Shown in pieces: positions 9,052-18,030 of a stretch of DNA of 64,000 nucleotides; the stretch's first letter is position 1, and every line of letters begins with the position of its first letter. Source of the stretch: MVRV01 sp964469905. GTDB taxonomy: Bacteria; Desulfobacterota; Syntrophia; Syntrophales; Smithellaceae. The stretch covers positions 155,337 to 219,336 of the forward strand of contig CAYXZW010000001.1 of the NCBI GenBank assembly GCA_964469905.1. Direction: 5' to 3'. Below the pieces are notes generated by a model. That model saw nothing but the letters and a program-made list of their open reading frames with translations, made no database searches and was not told the origin of the DNA. The position numbers and the translations under genes were made by a program.

Positions 9052-10812
9052 TTATTGAATCGCATTAAATTTACATACTTGCAGGCATAAGCCGCAACCG
9101 TTGCAGAGATTTTCGTCGATTATCGATATACCTTCCCTCTTAGAGCCCTCTTTCTTCTCCATTTTTTTCCAGGAAATCGGCGGGCATCCCAGACCAAGAC
9201 ATATTTTACAGCCTGTGCATTTATCCGGATCAACCTGTAATGGCTTTTGCGGTTCCGATTTTGCCCGCTTGAATAAAACGCAAGGCCTTTTTGAAATTAC
9301 TACTGAAGGACCGTCTTTGTCCAGTTCTTCCTTAATAACAGCTCTGGTGCTTTTGAGATCATAAGGATCAACAATTCTTATATTCTCGATACCCAACGCC
9401 GATACTAAAACCTTTAAATCAAGTTGGATTGATTCTTCTCCCAGAATTGTGTAGCCGGTTCCCGGATGCTCCTGCATACCAGTCATTGCTGTTGTGCTGT
9501 TGTCGCATATTATGATAACTGCATTACTCTTGTTGTATGCCATATTTAAGAGAGGAGTAATTCCGGAATGGATAAAAGTAGAATCACCAATAACGCCGAC
9601 TATCTTGCCCTTCCCTTTTTCCTTTAAAGCTTTGCTCATCCCATGAGCCATGCCAATGCTAGCCCCCATACAGATACAGGAATGCAATCCTTCTAAGGGT
9701 TTCATATAAGAAAGTGTATAACATCCGATATCTCCGGTCACAAATAGCTTAAGTTTGTTTAATGTATAAAATAAGCCACGGTGTGGACAACCAGGACAGA
9801 GATTTGGCGGACGTGGCGGAATACCCTTCGCTGGAACATTCTCCTGTTTGTCGAGTTTATTTATTGCGGCCTGGATAATTCCGGGATCGAACTCATTAGT
9901 GTAGGGGAAAATGTCCTTCCCTATTACCTTGATACCCATTGCCTTAATTTGTTCTTCCAGAAAGGGGTCTAACTCTTCAACAACATAAATATTCTTAACT
10001 TTGGAGGCAAAATCTCTAATCATTTTTTCCGGTAATGGATGAACCATGCCCAATTTCAGATAGGAGTAATCCGGGAAAACATCTTTGGCGTAATTATAAG
10101 GCATACCTGCTGTGATGATACCGACATCCGGATTGTTAATCTCCATTCTATTTTCGCTGAATTTTTCGGCAAAATCTTTTAAATGCTGCATACGTTTTTC
10201 AACTTCAATACGCCGGATACGTGCATTAACCGGCACCATAACGAATTTTGCCGAATTATAGCTTATGTTTGTCTTATCCTGATATGGCAGGGGATCTTCC
10301 AAAGAAACAACCGCTTTGGAATGAGAAACTCTTGTTGTAGAACGTAAAAATACAGGCGTATCGAATTTTTCGCTGATCTCAAAGGCCAGTTTAATGAATT
10401 CTTTTGCTTCCTGAGGATCTGACGGTTCCAGCATGGGAATTTTTGCAAACTTCGCATAGTTACGATTGTCTTGTTCGTTCTGTGAACTGTGAAGGGAAGG
10501 ATCGTCGGCAGTTATGATGACAAGCGCTCCGTTAGTGCCTGTATAGCTGACGGTAAAAAGAGGATCCGCAGCAACGTTAACACCTACGTGTTTCATGATG
10601 GCAATTGCTTTTTCACCAGCTAAAGCAGCCCCGATAGCTACTTCCAAAGCAACTTTTTCATTGGGCGACCATTCAGCATACACTCCTTCATATTTGGAAT
10701 ATTCTTCCATAATTTCTGTGCTGGGAGTCCCTGGGTATGCTGCCGCAAATCTTACCCCAGCTTCATACACACCACGGGCAATTGCTTCGTTTCCTGACAT
10801 TAGTATCTTCAA
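9052..10812 (-). CDS. iorA: Indolepyruvate:ferredoxin oxidoreductase, alpha subunit
   Basis: Large TPP- and Fe-S-containing subunit of IOR. The 586 residues comprise a pyrimidine-binding domain at the N terminus (YPGTPSTEIMEEY, about 24-36), a central transketolase C-like domain, and a TPP-binding domain containing CPGCPHRGLFY (about 340-350) and GDIGCYTL. A C-terminal 2[4Fe-4S] ferredoxin module has CTGCKICLGLGCP and CNGCGLCLQVCKF. The start is decided by the ribosome binding site: CCGGAGG lies 8 bases before a TTG at 10812, whereas the next ATG (10800) is 20 bases away. It is probably co-transcribed with the upstream TPR gene (30-bp gap) and with iorB downstream. Confidence 0.96.
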   Translation of the reverse strand: MKILMSGNEAIARGVYEAGVRFAAAYPGTPSTEIMEEYSKYEGVYAEWSPNEKVALEVAIGAALAGEKAIAIMKHVGVNVAADPLFTVSYTGTNGALVIITADDPSLHSSQNEQDNRNYAKFAKIPMLEPSDPQEAKEFIKLAFEISEKFDTPVFLRSTTRVSHSKAVVSLEDPLPYQDKTNISYNSAKFVMVPVNARIRRIEVEKRMQHLKDFAEKFSENRMEINNPDVGIITAGMPYNYAKDVFPDYSYLKLGMVHPLPEKMIRDFASKVKNIYVVEELDPFLEEQIKAMGIKVIGKDIFPYTNEFDPGIIQAAINKLDKQENVPAKGIPPRPPNLCPGCPHRGLFYTLNKLKLFVTGDIGCYTLSYMKPLEGLHSCICMGASIGMAHGMSKALKEKGKGKIVGVIGDSTFIHSGITPLLNMAYNKSNAVIIICDNSTTAMTGMQEHPGTGYTILGEESIQLDLKVLVSALGIENIRIVDPYDLKSTRAVIKEELDKDGPSVVISKRPCVLFKRAKSEPQKPLQVDPDKCTGCKICLGLGCPPISWKKMEKKEGSKREGISIIDENLCNGCGLCLQVCKFNAIQ

Positions 10813-10842
10813 ATCTTAAGCCTCCGGATTAATTATTTTTCA

Positions 10843-11523
10843 TCAGCTAAGAGTGGCTATCTTGCGTTTTATAAAAAGGGTCATTGAAGGATCTGTAGTT
10901 TTCTGCAAAGCACTTGAATAATTCTCTAATGCTTTTTTCTTGTCGTTCATCAGTTCATATATGCGGGCAATGTTGCGATAGCCAATCGCTTCAAATCCGC
11001 TGTTGTTAATTTTTTGAGCCTGCTCAAAATAACTAAGCGCCAATTTAAAATCCTTCTTATTTTCATAACAGTATCCTAAAGAAGTAAATGCCAAAAATCT
11101 TATTCCGGCATTATCTGCTGTCGTAGCAGCAATGTAGTTTTTGTAGGAGTCAATAGCACCATCAATATCGCCCTGATTATGATAAATATTACCAAGATTG
11201 TACCACGCAATTTTTGCACTCCAGCTGCGCGGATATTTGTCGATCAATTCTTTAAAAAGTGGAATACTATCTTTTGCCGCCTGCGGTTTTTCTGCATTTC
11301 TAATCAGATTATCCTGAGCTTTTGTGTATAACACTAATGCGGACGTCTGATAATTGCTCCAGTAAAAATAAGTAGATAGCGCAATTACGATTGCCAAGCA
11401 GATCGCGCTGACAATTACATAAACGCGTGTCTTATTCTCCACAAAGTAATTTGTAAGTCTTTCAATGGTTGATTGAAAAGCATCCGGGCCTTCCAGTTCT
11501 TTTTTGGACAATTTTGCTGCCAT
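10843..11523 (-). CDS. Membrane-anchored tetratricopeptide-repeat protein
   Basis: 226 residues with a single N-terminal transmembrane helix (about residues 33-54, YVIVSAICLAIVIALSTYFYW) after a lysine-rich cytosolic start. Four TPR-like helical pairs follow on the far side of the membrane (about 60-220, including WYNLGNIYHNQGDIDGAID and FTSLGYCYENKKDFKLALSY). The layout resembles YfgM-type ancillary membrane proteins with a TPR_21-like domain, but the name is not secure. It probably serves as a protein-interaction scaffold at the inner membrane. It begins one base after the thioesterase stop, in the same operon. Confidence 0.85.
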   Translation of the reverse strand: MAAKLSKKELEGPDAFQSTIERLTNYFVENKTRVYVIVSAICLAIVIALSTYFYWSNYQTSALVLYTKAQDNLIRNAEKPQAAKDSIPLFKELIDKYPRSWSAKIAWYNLGNIYHNQGDIDGAIDSYKNYIAATTADNAGIRFLAFTSLGYCYENKKDFKLALSYFEQAQKINNSGFEAIGYRNIARIYELMNDKKKALENYSSALQKTTDPSMTLFIKRKIATLS

Positions 11524-11524
11524 C

Positions 11525-11941
11525 TTATTCCCCTTTAATATTATATTTATCTTTCAGGTCGAGAAGTATCTGAGGTATTCTACGTACTTTGCCTTCTTTA
11601 TTTGTGCAGGCGTGCATTGTATAGCCGGAGGCGTGCTGATGCCGCTTTTCTTCATCCCAGATAATATATTTAAATTTGATTAGAACTCTTGATATGTATT
11701 CTATCATTGTTTCCACAACCAATAACTGATCGTATTTTGCAGGCAGAATATAATTGCAATATGCCTCGGTTAAAGGCAGATTAAATCCATGTTTTTCTAC
11801 TTCAGTATAGAGAAGACCCATTTGCCGTAAGATTTCAGTACGACCGATTTCAAACCATTTGATATAGTTCGTGTGATAAACTATACCCATAGCGTCCGTA
11901 TCTGCATAAATAACTCTTACTTTTGTCAGATTATGAACCAA
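11525..11941 (-). CDS. YbgC/4-hydroxybenzoyl-CoA thioesterase-family acyl-CoA thioesterase
   Basis: Hot-dog-fold thioesterase, 138 residues. The active-site signature YADTDAMGIVYHTNYIKW (about residues 12-29) carries the catalytic Asp16 and is followed by FEIGRTEILR, typical of the YbgC/FcbC family. Substrates are short- or aryl-acyl-CoA, and proximity to iorAB makes aryl-acetyl-CoA conceivable (inference only). The start is a TTG at 11941 with GGAG 8 bases upstream. No ATG exists before the active-site motif, so the unusual start is well supported. It overlaps the end of the upstream phosphoglycerate-mutase-like gene by 11 bp, indicating translational coupling. Confidence 0.9.
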   Translation of the reverse strand: MVHNLTKVRVIYADTDAMGIVYHTNYIKWFEIGRTEILRQMGLLYTEVEKHGFNLPLTEAYCNYILPAKYDQLLVVETMIEYISRVLIKFKYIIWDEEKRHQHASGYTMHACTNKEGKVRRIPQILLDLKDKYNIKGE

Positions 11942-13157
11942 CGAAAGATCTCCAATCGGAAATAAACTTCTCCATAAGCAAGTGACCGGGAGAAATTATT
12001 ATACCACTTTCTTTCGCGGCAAATTCATCAAAAGCTCTCCCTGATACTATATTTTCTTCTTTACGTGATGATAAAACAGCAAAAGGACTAGGATCACTTG
12101 TATGTGTTTTTAAATCAAGCGGTGTAGGATGATCACTCAAGACCAATAATCTGAAATCACCGAATGAACTTATATTGTTCAAAATAGTTCCAACGATCTT
12201 TTCATCAAAAAATTCTATAGCCTGAATTTTACCTTCAACATTGCCTTCGTGCCCCATTTCGTCAGGAGCTTCTAAATGAACAAAAATAAAATCCATGAAA
12301 TTCAAAGCATCTAGTGCCGCTTTAGCTTTACCTTCATAATTAGTGTCGATGTATCCGGTTGCTCCCGGCACACGGATTATTTTTAATCCGGCAAGTACTC
12401 CGATACCGTTGAGTAAATCAACAGCAGAAATCATCCCACCCTGCAATCCGAATTTCTTGGTAAGAGGAGTTATCTGAGGCTTCCCACCCTGCCCCCAAAG
12501 CCAAATGGAATTAGCGGATTTTTTCCCGTTTTTTAGTCTGGTAATATTAATGCGATGGTTTTTTAATACTTCTGAAGCATTCTTCATTAGCAAGTTAACT
12601 TCATCAGCCATAGCGCCATTAGGCACGTAAGAGGCAATGGCTTTTCCAGATATATCATGCGGTGGTGTGGTTTGTGGTGATGATGTTGCGTTACGCCAGA
12701 CAAGCAAATGCCGATAACCGACACCCGGATAAAACTGATATTGAGCAGATCCCAGTTGTTTGTTGAGATCACTGATAATTTCAGCAGCTTCGCTACTGGA
12801 AATATGCCCGGCAGTAAAATCGTCCATGAACGCATCGGCAGTGTCTTTTGCACCTACTGAGATCAGATTGCAACGATATGCAATATCATTTGGACCAAGA
12901 TTTATCCCCATGCTGGCGGCTTCCAGAGGCCCCCTGCCGGTATATGTTTGCAGCGGGTCATACCCGAGAACTGATAAATTCGCAACATCGCTACCCGGAG
13001 TAAAACCTGCTGGAATTGTGTCAACCAGACCAATTGTACCGCAAGAGGATATCTCATCAAGATGAGGCGTAAAAGCACATTGCAGCGGTGTTTTTCCACC
13101 AAGTTTGTCTGTGGGATAGTCAGCCATCCCATCGCCGAGTAAAACTACGTATTTCAT
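11931..13157 (-). CDS. ApgM-family phosphotransferase: proposed homoserine kinase / cofactor-independent phosphoglycerate mutase
   Basis: Alkaline-phosphatase-superfamily metalloenzyme, 408 residues. The N terminus reads KYVVLLGDGMADYP with the metal-binding Asp, followed by TPGSDVANLSVLGYDP (catalytic Ser region) and TGRGPLEAASMGI. HLEAPDEMGHEGN and LVLSDHPTP near the C terminus supply further metal ligands. The family includes archaeal-type phosphoglycerate mutase. The subfamily encoded beside homoserine dehydrogenase in bacteria lacking classical ThrB has been proposed to be a homoserine kinase. Here it lies 51 bp downstream of hom, so threonine synthesis is my preferred role, though mutase activity cannot be excluded. 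AAGGA lies about 10 bases before the ATG. Confidence 0.88.
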   Translation of the reverse strand: MKYVVLLGDGMADYPTDKLGGKTPLQCAFTPHLDEISSCGTIGLVDTIPAGFTPGSDVANLSVLGYDPLQTYTGRGPLEAASMGINLGPNDIAYRCNLISVGAKDTADAFMDDFTAGHISSSEAAEIISDLNKQLGSAQYQFYPGVGYRHLLVWRNATSSPQTTPPHDISGKAIASYVPNGAMADEVNLLMKNASEVLKNHRINITRLKNGKKSANSIWLWGQGGKPQITPLTKKFGLQGGMISAVDLLNGIGVLAGLKIIRVPGATGYIDTNYEGKAKAALDALNFMDFIFVHLEAPDEMGHEGNVEGKIQAIEFFDEKIVGTILNNISSFGDFRLLVLSDHPTPLDLKTHTSDPSPFAVLSSRKEENIVSGRAFDEFAAKESGIIISPGHLLMEKFISDWRSFVGS

Positions 13158-13208
13158 TGCTAAATGGTCCTTATGTCCTTTGGATGAATGTCAGTTATTA
13201 TTCGAATA

Positions 13209-14519
13209 TTATTGCAACTCATCCTCAATGCGCACGATAATAGTCTTATCCATAACTATATCCAGCTTGTCTATTAATTTTAAAGCCTTCCGCACATTCT
13301 TTTCTTTTGCCATATAAGTAGTCATAACTACAGGTACTGACCCTTCTTCCTGTCTTGCCTTTTGGATAACTGTGGCAATGCTGATATGATTATCACCGAG
13401 GATACCTGATATTTTTGAAAGAACACCGGGTCTATCAACTGCAGTAAAGCGAAAATAATATTTGGTTTCGACATCATCCATTGGCAGAAGCTTAATATCA
13501 GACATTGATGTTTCTTTTTGTGTTCTCAACGGCGATGATCTATGAACACCTTGCAGTATATTACGTGATATATCAATGACATCACTGACTACAGCACTAG
13601 CCGTAGGCATCATTCCCGCACCTTGGCCGTAAAGGAAAACGGGTCCGGAAGCATCACCTATCAGATGAAACGCATTATAATTGCGGTTAACATTAGCCAG
13701 AAGATGCTGAGAAGGAATCATCGTCGCATGAATTCTTGCCTCTACTACATCGCTGTGTAAAATAGCAATTGCCAGTAACTTAATACGATAACCCAATTCT
13801 CTGGCAAAGACCACATCCTGCCGGCTGATTGCCGAAATACCTTCCAGGAAAATCTCCTTCATATTTACTTTACAGCCATAAGCCAGCGAGAGAATAATAG
13901 CAAGCTTATGCGCCGTATCTATACCCTCGATGTCATACGTAGGGTCGGCTTCGGCATAACCTAGTTTTTGTGCCTCTTTTAAAACAACATCAAAATCTTT
14001 CCCCTCGTCAGTCATCTTGGTCAGAATGAAATTAGCTGTACCATTCATAATGCCGTAAATTGATTTGATGTTATTGGCAATGAGTGATTCTTTGAGTGTT
14101 CTAATAATGGGGATTGTTCCGCCAACAGATGCTTCAAAACCGATGTCAGTCTTATTTTTCTCTGCTGCTTTAAAGATTTCATTGCCGTGTGCTGCAAGTA
14201 AAGCTTTATTCGCTGTTACAACCTGTTTCCCATTGGCAATAGCCTCCAGAATAAAAGTCCTTGCGGGTTCATATCCGCCCATCAATTCGATAATTATATC
14301 TATATTTTTATCCTGGAGTACTTCCCTAACATCAGTAGTAAGGATATTTTTATTTACCTTTACCGGCCGGGGTGTCGTTATATCAATATCGGCGATTTTT
14401 TTGAGCAGTAATCTGGCGGAAAGCTTTTTTTCGATCAGCTTTTCATTATCCTGCAACAGCTTAATAACGCCGCAGCCGATAGTACCAAAACCGATTAAGC
14501 CTATATTAATATTTTTCAT
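13209..14519 (-). CDS. hom: Homoserine dehydrogenase
   Basis: NAD(P)H-dependent reduction of aspartate semialdehyde to homoserine, the branch point to threonine and methionine. The 436 residues comprise a Rossmann domain (GLIGFGTIGCGVIKLL, about 7-22), a catalytic domain with GIMNGTANFILTKM (about 155-168) and EAQKLGYAEADPTYDIEGID (about 180-199), and a C-terminal ACT domain (FTAVDRPGVLSKISGILGD, about 355) that normally binds threonine for feedback inhibition. AGGTG lies 7 bases before the ATG. It heads the minus-strand run behind a good promoter at 14590-14617 with a leader of about 65 bases. The upstream-pathway lysC lies in a separate cluster at 16-17.5 kb. Confidence 0.96.
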   Translation of the reverse strand: MKNINIGLIGFGTIGCGVIKLLQDNEKLIEKKLSARLLLKKIADIDITTPRPVKVNKNILTTDVREVLQDKNIDIIIELMGGYEPARTFILEAIANGKQVVTANKALLAAHGNEIFKAAEKNKTDIGFEASVGGTIPIIRTLKESLIANNIKSIYGIMNGTANFILTKMTDEGKDFDVVLKEAQKLGYAEADPTYDIEGIDTAHKLAIILSLAYGCKVNMKEIFLEGISAISRQDVVFARELGYRIKLLAIAILHSDVVEARIHATMIPSQHLLANVNRNYNAFHLIGDASGPVFLYGQGAGMMPTASAVVSDVIDISRNILQGVHRSSPLRTQKETSMSDIKLLPMDDVETKYYFRFTAVDRPGVLSKISGILGDNHISIATVIQKARQEEGSVPVVMTTYMAKEKNVRKALKLIDKLDIVMDKTIIVRIEDELQ

Positions 14520-14589
14520 TATTCACACCTGAATCCCTTTACATTTCACTGATAATTTTATATCAGATTGATCAGTTTCAGCACTTTTT

Positions 14590-14617
14590 CTTATAACAGT
14601 TACTCCTGTTTTGTCAA
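14590..14617 (-). promoter_or_regulatory. Sigma-70-type promoter for hom
   Basis: On the minus strand a perfect TTGACA (complement of 14612-14617) is followed after 16 bp by TATAAG (14590-14595). Transcription would start near 14583, giving a hom leader of about 65 bases. The surrounding stretch 14520-14793 (about 270 bp) has no convincing gene. A 97-codon minus-strand open frame there lacks a ribosome binding site and family features. Confidence 0.62.
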
Positions 14618-14793
14618 ACATATATAAACCTGAACCAATTGAAATAATGGACGTGCTGAAGAATAAGTTACAATCGAACAATAAATCGGCAGCTGGATTT
14701 AGCAATGAATTGGTAATAATATGTCGGAATGATAGCTTATTGTGATTAGCCGTGTATAGTGAGGTTTCTTGTTGTCCTGCTCCTATATAACAT

Positions 14794-14834
14794 AAAAAAG
14801 GGGAGTATGCGCTCATCGCTCATCTCCCCTTTTT
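14794..14834 (-). terminator. Intrinsic terminator of tRNA-Pro
   Basis: On the minus strand GGGGAG (complement of 14824-14829) pairs with CTCCCC (14800-14805). Flanking A/T runs extend the stem and TTTTTT (14794-14799) follows. It begins about 10 bases after the tRNA 3' end and upstream of the hom promoter, so it isolates the two transcription units. Confidence 0.8.
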
Positions 14835-14841
14835 GCTTTTT

Positions 14842-14918
14842 TGGTCGGGGCGAGTGGATTTGAACCACCGGCCCTCTGAACCCCATTCAGATACGCTACC
14901 AGACTGCGCCACGCCCCG
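14842..14918 (-). tRNA. tRNA-Pro (anticodon GGG)
   Basis: Read on the minus strand, the 7-bp acceptor stem CGGGGCG/CGCCCCG (14912-14918 with 14846-14852) closes a canonical cloverleaf. The D-arm contains GCGCAGTCTGGTAGCG. The anticodon stem TCTGA/TCAGA holds loop ATGGGGT, so the anticodon is GGG. The T-arm contains GGTTCAAATCC. Discriminator A is followed by an encoded CCA (14842-14844). The body is 74 nt plus CCA. A T-rich terminator follows immediately. Confidence 0.97.
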
Positions 14919-14949
14919 ACAATTTGTAATGTTTTAAAGTGTTGAGGTC

Positions 14950-14990
14950 ATTACCATCATCATAAAATCGTGTCAAGAACAAACAAATAA
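14950..14990 (-). promoter_or_regulatory. Likely promoter region of tRNA-Pro
   Basis: A perfect TTGACA lies on the minus strand at 14971-14976, but its partner is ambiguous: GGTAAT after 15 bp (14950-14955) is weak. Alternatively TATGAT (14959-14964) is a good -10 with a poor -35 (TTGTTT) 16 bp upstream. Either places the start 30-40 bases before the mature tRNA. Confidence 0.35.
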
Positions 14991-15095
14991 CGCTGCGATA
15001 TTTAGAAAGATTAATATATTTTTAATTACGTATAATTGAGAAGAACAGTAAAAATATATCTTGAACTAATACGAGCAATAAAGTAACCTTCAAGT

Positions 15096-15722
15096 ATGGA
15101 TAATAATTCATACATGTTAAAAGTATTTAACAAAAATAAAGTTCTACACATATTCTATTTGCTGATTGCTACGTTTTGTCTCCTTATAACAGCTAATCAG
15201 GCAAAGGCCGACATTTTCAAATACGTTGATGACGAAGGCGTATTGCATTTGACGAATGTTCCTTCCATTCCTAATGCCAGGTATGTTCTTGTCTTGAAAG
15301 AAAAAAGGGTTCTTTTCCGTAAAAATATAGATATAAACAATTTTGACCAAATTATTATGAGGGCAGCTGACAAGCACAAAATGGATCCCGCTTTAATCAA
15401 AGCGGTTATTAAAGCAGAATCAAATTTTAACCATCAGGCAGTTTCGCCTGTCGGTGCTCAAGGCCTGATGCAACTCATGCCGGCTACGGCTTCTCAACTG
15501 CAAGTTGACGATGCTTTTCATCCCGAAAAAAATATTGAAGGTGGAGTGCGTTATCTCCGATATCTTCTCACTCTTTATCGTGGAAATTTAACACTTGCCT
15601 TGGCTGCATATAATGCCGGTGAAGGGGCAGTTGCCAAATACCATAACCAGGTGCCTCCCTATCGGGAAACTAAAAATTATGTGAATCGTGTTTTGAGTTT
15701 ATATAACTCTTTCAGTAGATAG
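15096..15722 (+). CDS. Lytic murein transglycosylase (SLT domain) with DUF4124-like N terminus
   Basis: Exported peptidoglycan-cleaving enzyme, 208 residues. An N-terminal hydrophobic signal (about residues 18-37) ends in QAKA before D, a plausible signal peptidase I site. A short DUF4124-type segment (IFKYVDDEGVLHLTNVP, about 40-56) is commonly fused to such enzymes. The Slt70-type catalytic domain covers about 90-205, with catalytic Glu108 in IKAESNFNHQA, then GAQGLMQLMPATA and the NYVNRVL end. The ATG at 15096 gives a slightly long signal n-region, and a second ATG six codons on is possible. Its last 11 bp overlap the convergent ComEA-like gene. Confidence 0.92.
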   Translation: MDNNSYMLKVFNKNKVLHIFYLLIATFCLLITANQAKADIFKYVDDEGVLHLTNVPSIPNARYVLVLKEKRVLFRKNIDINNFDQIIMRAADKHKMDPALIKAVIKAESNFNHQAVSPVGAQGLMQLMPATASQLQVDDAFHPEKNIEGGVRYLRYLLTLYRGNLTLALAAYNAGEGAVAKYHNQVPPYRETKNYVNRVLSLYNSFSR

Positions 15723-16275
15723 ATTTCCCGCTTTTTTGTACGTATAAATATTTTTTCAATTTAACCAGTTTCTTTTCTTTTATCCCGTCTGCTTCCATTA
15801 ATTCTTCGATGTTCGTAAAGCGTTTTTTCTTGTTTCTTAATGCTATTATTTTTTGTGCTGTCATTTCACCGATGCCGGGAATTAGAATCAATTCATCTTG
15901 CGTAGCCAAATTAACATCCACGGGCATTCCCAGCGCCAACCTGCGGGAATTGTCAATTCTTGAACATGATATTATCTCTGCTTTATCGTAATCTATGGAC
16001 AACTTCATTCCATTTTCAAGTTTAAAATCTTGCAAACTTCTGTATTCAATACCCACAAGATATAACAGCTCATTGGCAGTTGTGCCGCGTTCGGTAAAAT
16101 AGATAACTTCTCCCATATTTTTTTTCTGAACAGAAACAATTAATGCATTTTCATGCTGATTGGCGAGCAGAGGTGTTTTATATTTCAAGAAAATATTAGA
16201 AAAGAAAATAATAAAGGGAATAATTGCCAGAATTAAAATTATTGCAATTATTCCCTTCGTTTGGTTCTCAAACAT
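15712..16275 (-). CDS. ComEA-like helix-hairpin-helix protein
   Basis: 187 residues with an N-terminal membrane anchor (about residues 8-28, GIIAIILILAIIPFIIFF), a central beta-rich stretch and a C-terminal double helix-hairpin-helix unit (about 118-175). The latter has VDVNLATQDELILIPGIGE, the characteristic ComEA sequence N-A-T-x-x-E-L-x-x-I-P-G-I-G. The family binds double-stranded DNA without sequence specificity. ComEA is the periplasmic DNA receptor in transformation, but no other competence gene is nearby, so the role here is open. It follows lysC by 19 bp, making it the last gene of the tilS-ftsH-folP run, and overlaps the convergent transglycosylase gene. Confidence 0.85.
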   Translation of the reverse strand: MFENQTKGIIAIILILAIIPFIIFFSNIFLKYKTPLLANQHENALIVSVQKKNMGEVIYFTERGTTANELLYLVGIEYRSLQDFKLENGMKLSIDYDKAEIISCSRIDNSRRLALGMPVDVNLATQDELILIPGIGEMTAQKIIALRNKKKRFTNIEELMEADGIKEKKLVKLKKYLYVQKSGKSIY

Positions 16276-16294
16276 ATATTAACTTATATAGTTG

Positions 16295-17518
16295 CTACGA
16301 AGATTTTTTTTCCAAACCGAAAGCATCATGGAGAACCATTATAGCAAGTTCCGTATATTTTCTTTGAATTACACAGGAAATCTTAATCTCGGATGTGCTA
16401 ATCATCATGATATTAATACCTTCATCAGCCAATGCGGAAAACATTTTTGCGGCAACACCAGCATGACTGGCCATACCAACACCGATTATTGATACTTTGG
16501 ATACCTGATCATCCACTTCGACCCTTTTAGCTCCAATTGTCTCAGCTGCTTTCTGGATTATTTGTTGTGCTTCTTTTAAATCTTTTTTGGAAACCGTAAA
16601 TGTAACATCTGTATAATCTTCCAAACTTACATTTTGAATAATCATGTCAACAATAATATTTTTTTCAGATAAAGGCGTAAACAAACTGGCTGCTATACCG
16701 GGTTTATCCGGAACATGAACTACAGTGATTTTAGCCTGATCTCGATCGTATGTTATTCCCGACACAATTTCTTTTTCCATATCCTTATCCTCCTTAGTTA
16801 CAAGCGTTCCGCCTTCATCGGAAAATGTTGATTTTACATATACCGGCACATCGTATTTCTTAGCCATTTCCACAGAACGCGGCTGTAACACCTTTGCTCC
16901 GGTCATGGCCATCTCCAGCATTTCATCATATGATATTTTATCCAGCCGCCTTGCTTTACTGCAGATATTAGGATCAGTTGTATAAACGCCATCCACATCG
17001 GTATAAATATCACACTGATCGGCATTTAAAACTGCCGCCAGAGCTACCGCGCTGGTATCAGATCCACCGCGACCGAGAGTTGTTATATTGTCATCCTTAT
17101 CTACACCTTGAAAACCGGCGACGACAATAACTGTTCCCTTATTTAATTCTTTTCTAATTTTTTCGGTATCAACAGATAAAATTCTAGCTTTTTTGTGAGC
17201 CTTATCAGTCAGAAATTTAACCTGGGAGCCCAAAAATGATTTCGCCCGATAACCCATCGAATTCAAGACTATTGCCAGTAAAGTTATAGTAACCTGTTCA
17301 CCGGTAGAAATTAAAGCATCATATTCTCTCTCATCGGGGAATTCCGCAGCCTTATGAGCCAGGGCTATTAATTTGTCTGTTTCACCGGACATTGCCGACA
17401 ACACGACAACAACTTCATTACCGGCCTTTTTTTCACGGATTACTTTTGCAGCTACATTTTTTATTTTATCTATATCCGCAACCGATGTTCCGCCATATTT
17501 TTGCACAACCAATGCCAT
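16295..17518 (-). CDS. lysC: Aspartate kinase
   Basis: Phosphorylates aspartate at the entry to lysine, threonine and methionine synthesis. The protein is 407 residues, normal for the monofunctional enzyme. The kinase domain starts LVVQKYGGTSVAD, with TTLGRGGSDTSAVALA (about 150) and DVDGVYTTDP (about 182). Two C-terminal ACT domains (about 265-400) bind the feedback effector. I take the ATG at 17518, not an in-frame codon 11 triplets earlier, because GGAGGG lies 8 bases upstream, the family begins with this Met, and the longer form would overlap tsaE. It starts 5 bp after the tsaE stop. Confidence 0.96.
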   Translation of the reverse strand: MALVVQKYGGTSVADIDKIKNVAAKVIREKKAGNEVVVVLSAMSGETDKLIALAHKAAEFPDEREYDALISTGEQVTITLLAIVLNSMGYRAKSFLGSQVKFLTDKAHKKARILSVDTEKIRKELNKGTVIVVAGFQGVDKDDNITTLGRGGSDTSAVALAAVLNADQCDIYTDVDGVYTTDPNICSKARRLDKISYDEMLEMAMTGAKVLQPRSVEMAKKYDVPVYVKSTFSDEGGTLVTKEDKDMEKEIVSGITYDRDQAKITVVHVPDKPGIAASLFTPLSEKNIIVDMIIQNVSLEDYTDVTFTVSKKDLKEAQQIIQKAAETIGAKRVEVDDQVSKVSIIGVGMASHAGVAAKMFSALADEGINIMMISTSEIKISCVIQRKYTELAIMVLHDAFGLEKKSS

Positions 17519-17523
17519 TTGTC

Positions 17524-18006
17524 CTACCCTCCGTTTTTTATATCTAAGCAAAATTCCTTAAGCCTACTCTGCGGGCCGTTAATGGTAATTCTTCGTTTAT
17601 TGTCATCAACGTATTCAAAATTAATAAAAAATGCCTTCTCCGGAATAATCTCGGCAATTTTTTCAGCCCATTCAATAACAACCACACCACATCCTGCAAA
17701 ATATTCTTCGTATCCTAAATCTTCCATATCAGAATAATCGTTAAGCCGGTATACATCAAAATGATACAATTTATATTTGGCCGGATACTCATTTATTAAA
17801 GTAAATGTAGGACTTGTAATTTGATAGTTTTCGCTGACTCCCAATCCACGGGCCAGTCCACCGGTAAAGCAGGTCTTACCGGAACCGAGCTCACCCGATA
17901 ACGCAAGTATATCGCCTTTTGCTAATCTTTCTCCAATGCTGCGGGCAAATATAAAAGTTTCCTGCGCACTGCATGTGATTATCGAAATTGATTTTTCATT
18001 TATCAT
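17524..18006 (-). CDS. tsaE: tRNA threonylcarbamoyladenosine biosynthesis ATPase TsaE
   Basis: P-loop ATPase that cycles the TsaB-TsaD complex making t6A37 in ANN-decoding tRNAs. The 160 residues have the Walker A segment GELGSGKTCFTGGLARGLG (about 39-57), the switch region SPTFTLINEY (about 65-74), and YHFDVYRL with the Walker B-like Asp. The C-terminal VVIEWAEK is the usual end of the family's core. It sits between acpS and lysC with gaps of 24 and 5 bp, so it is clearly co-transcribed. Confidence 0.95.
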   Translation of the reverse strand: MINEKSISIITCSAQETFIFARSIGERLAKGDILALSGELGSGKTCFTGGLARGLGVSENYQITSPTFTLINEYPAKYKLYHFDVYRLNDYSDMEDLGYEEYFAGCGVVVIEWAEKIAEIIPEKAFFINFEYVDDNKRRITINGPQSRLKEFCLDIKNGG

Positions 18007-18030
18007 AGAATATCAGTGTAATCCATCAAC

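Noticed and set aside
14523..14816. 97-codon minus-strand open frame upstream of hom
   Set aside because: It lacks a ribosome binding site, overlaps the tRNA-Pro terminator and the hom promoter, and its sequence resembles no family.
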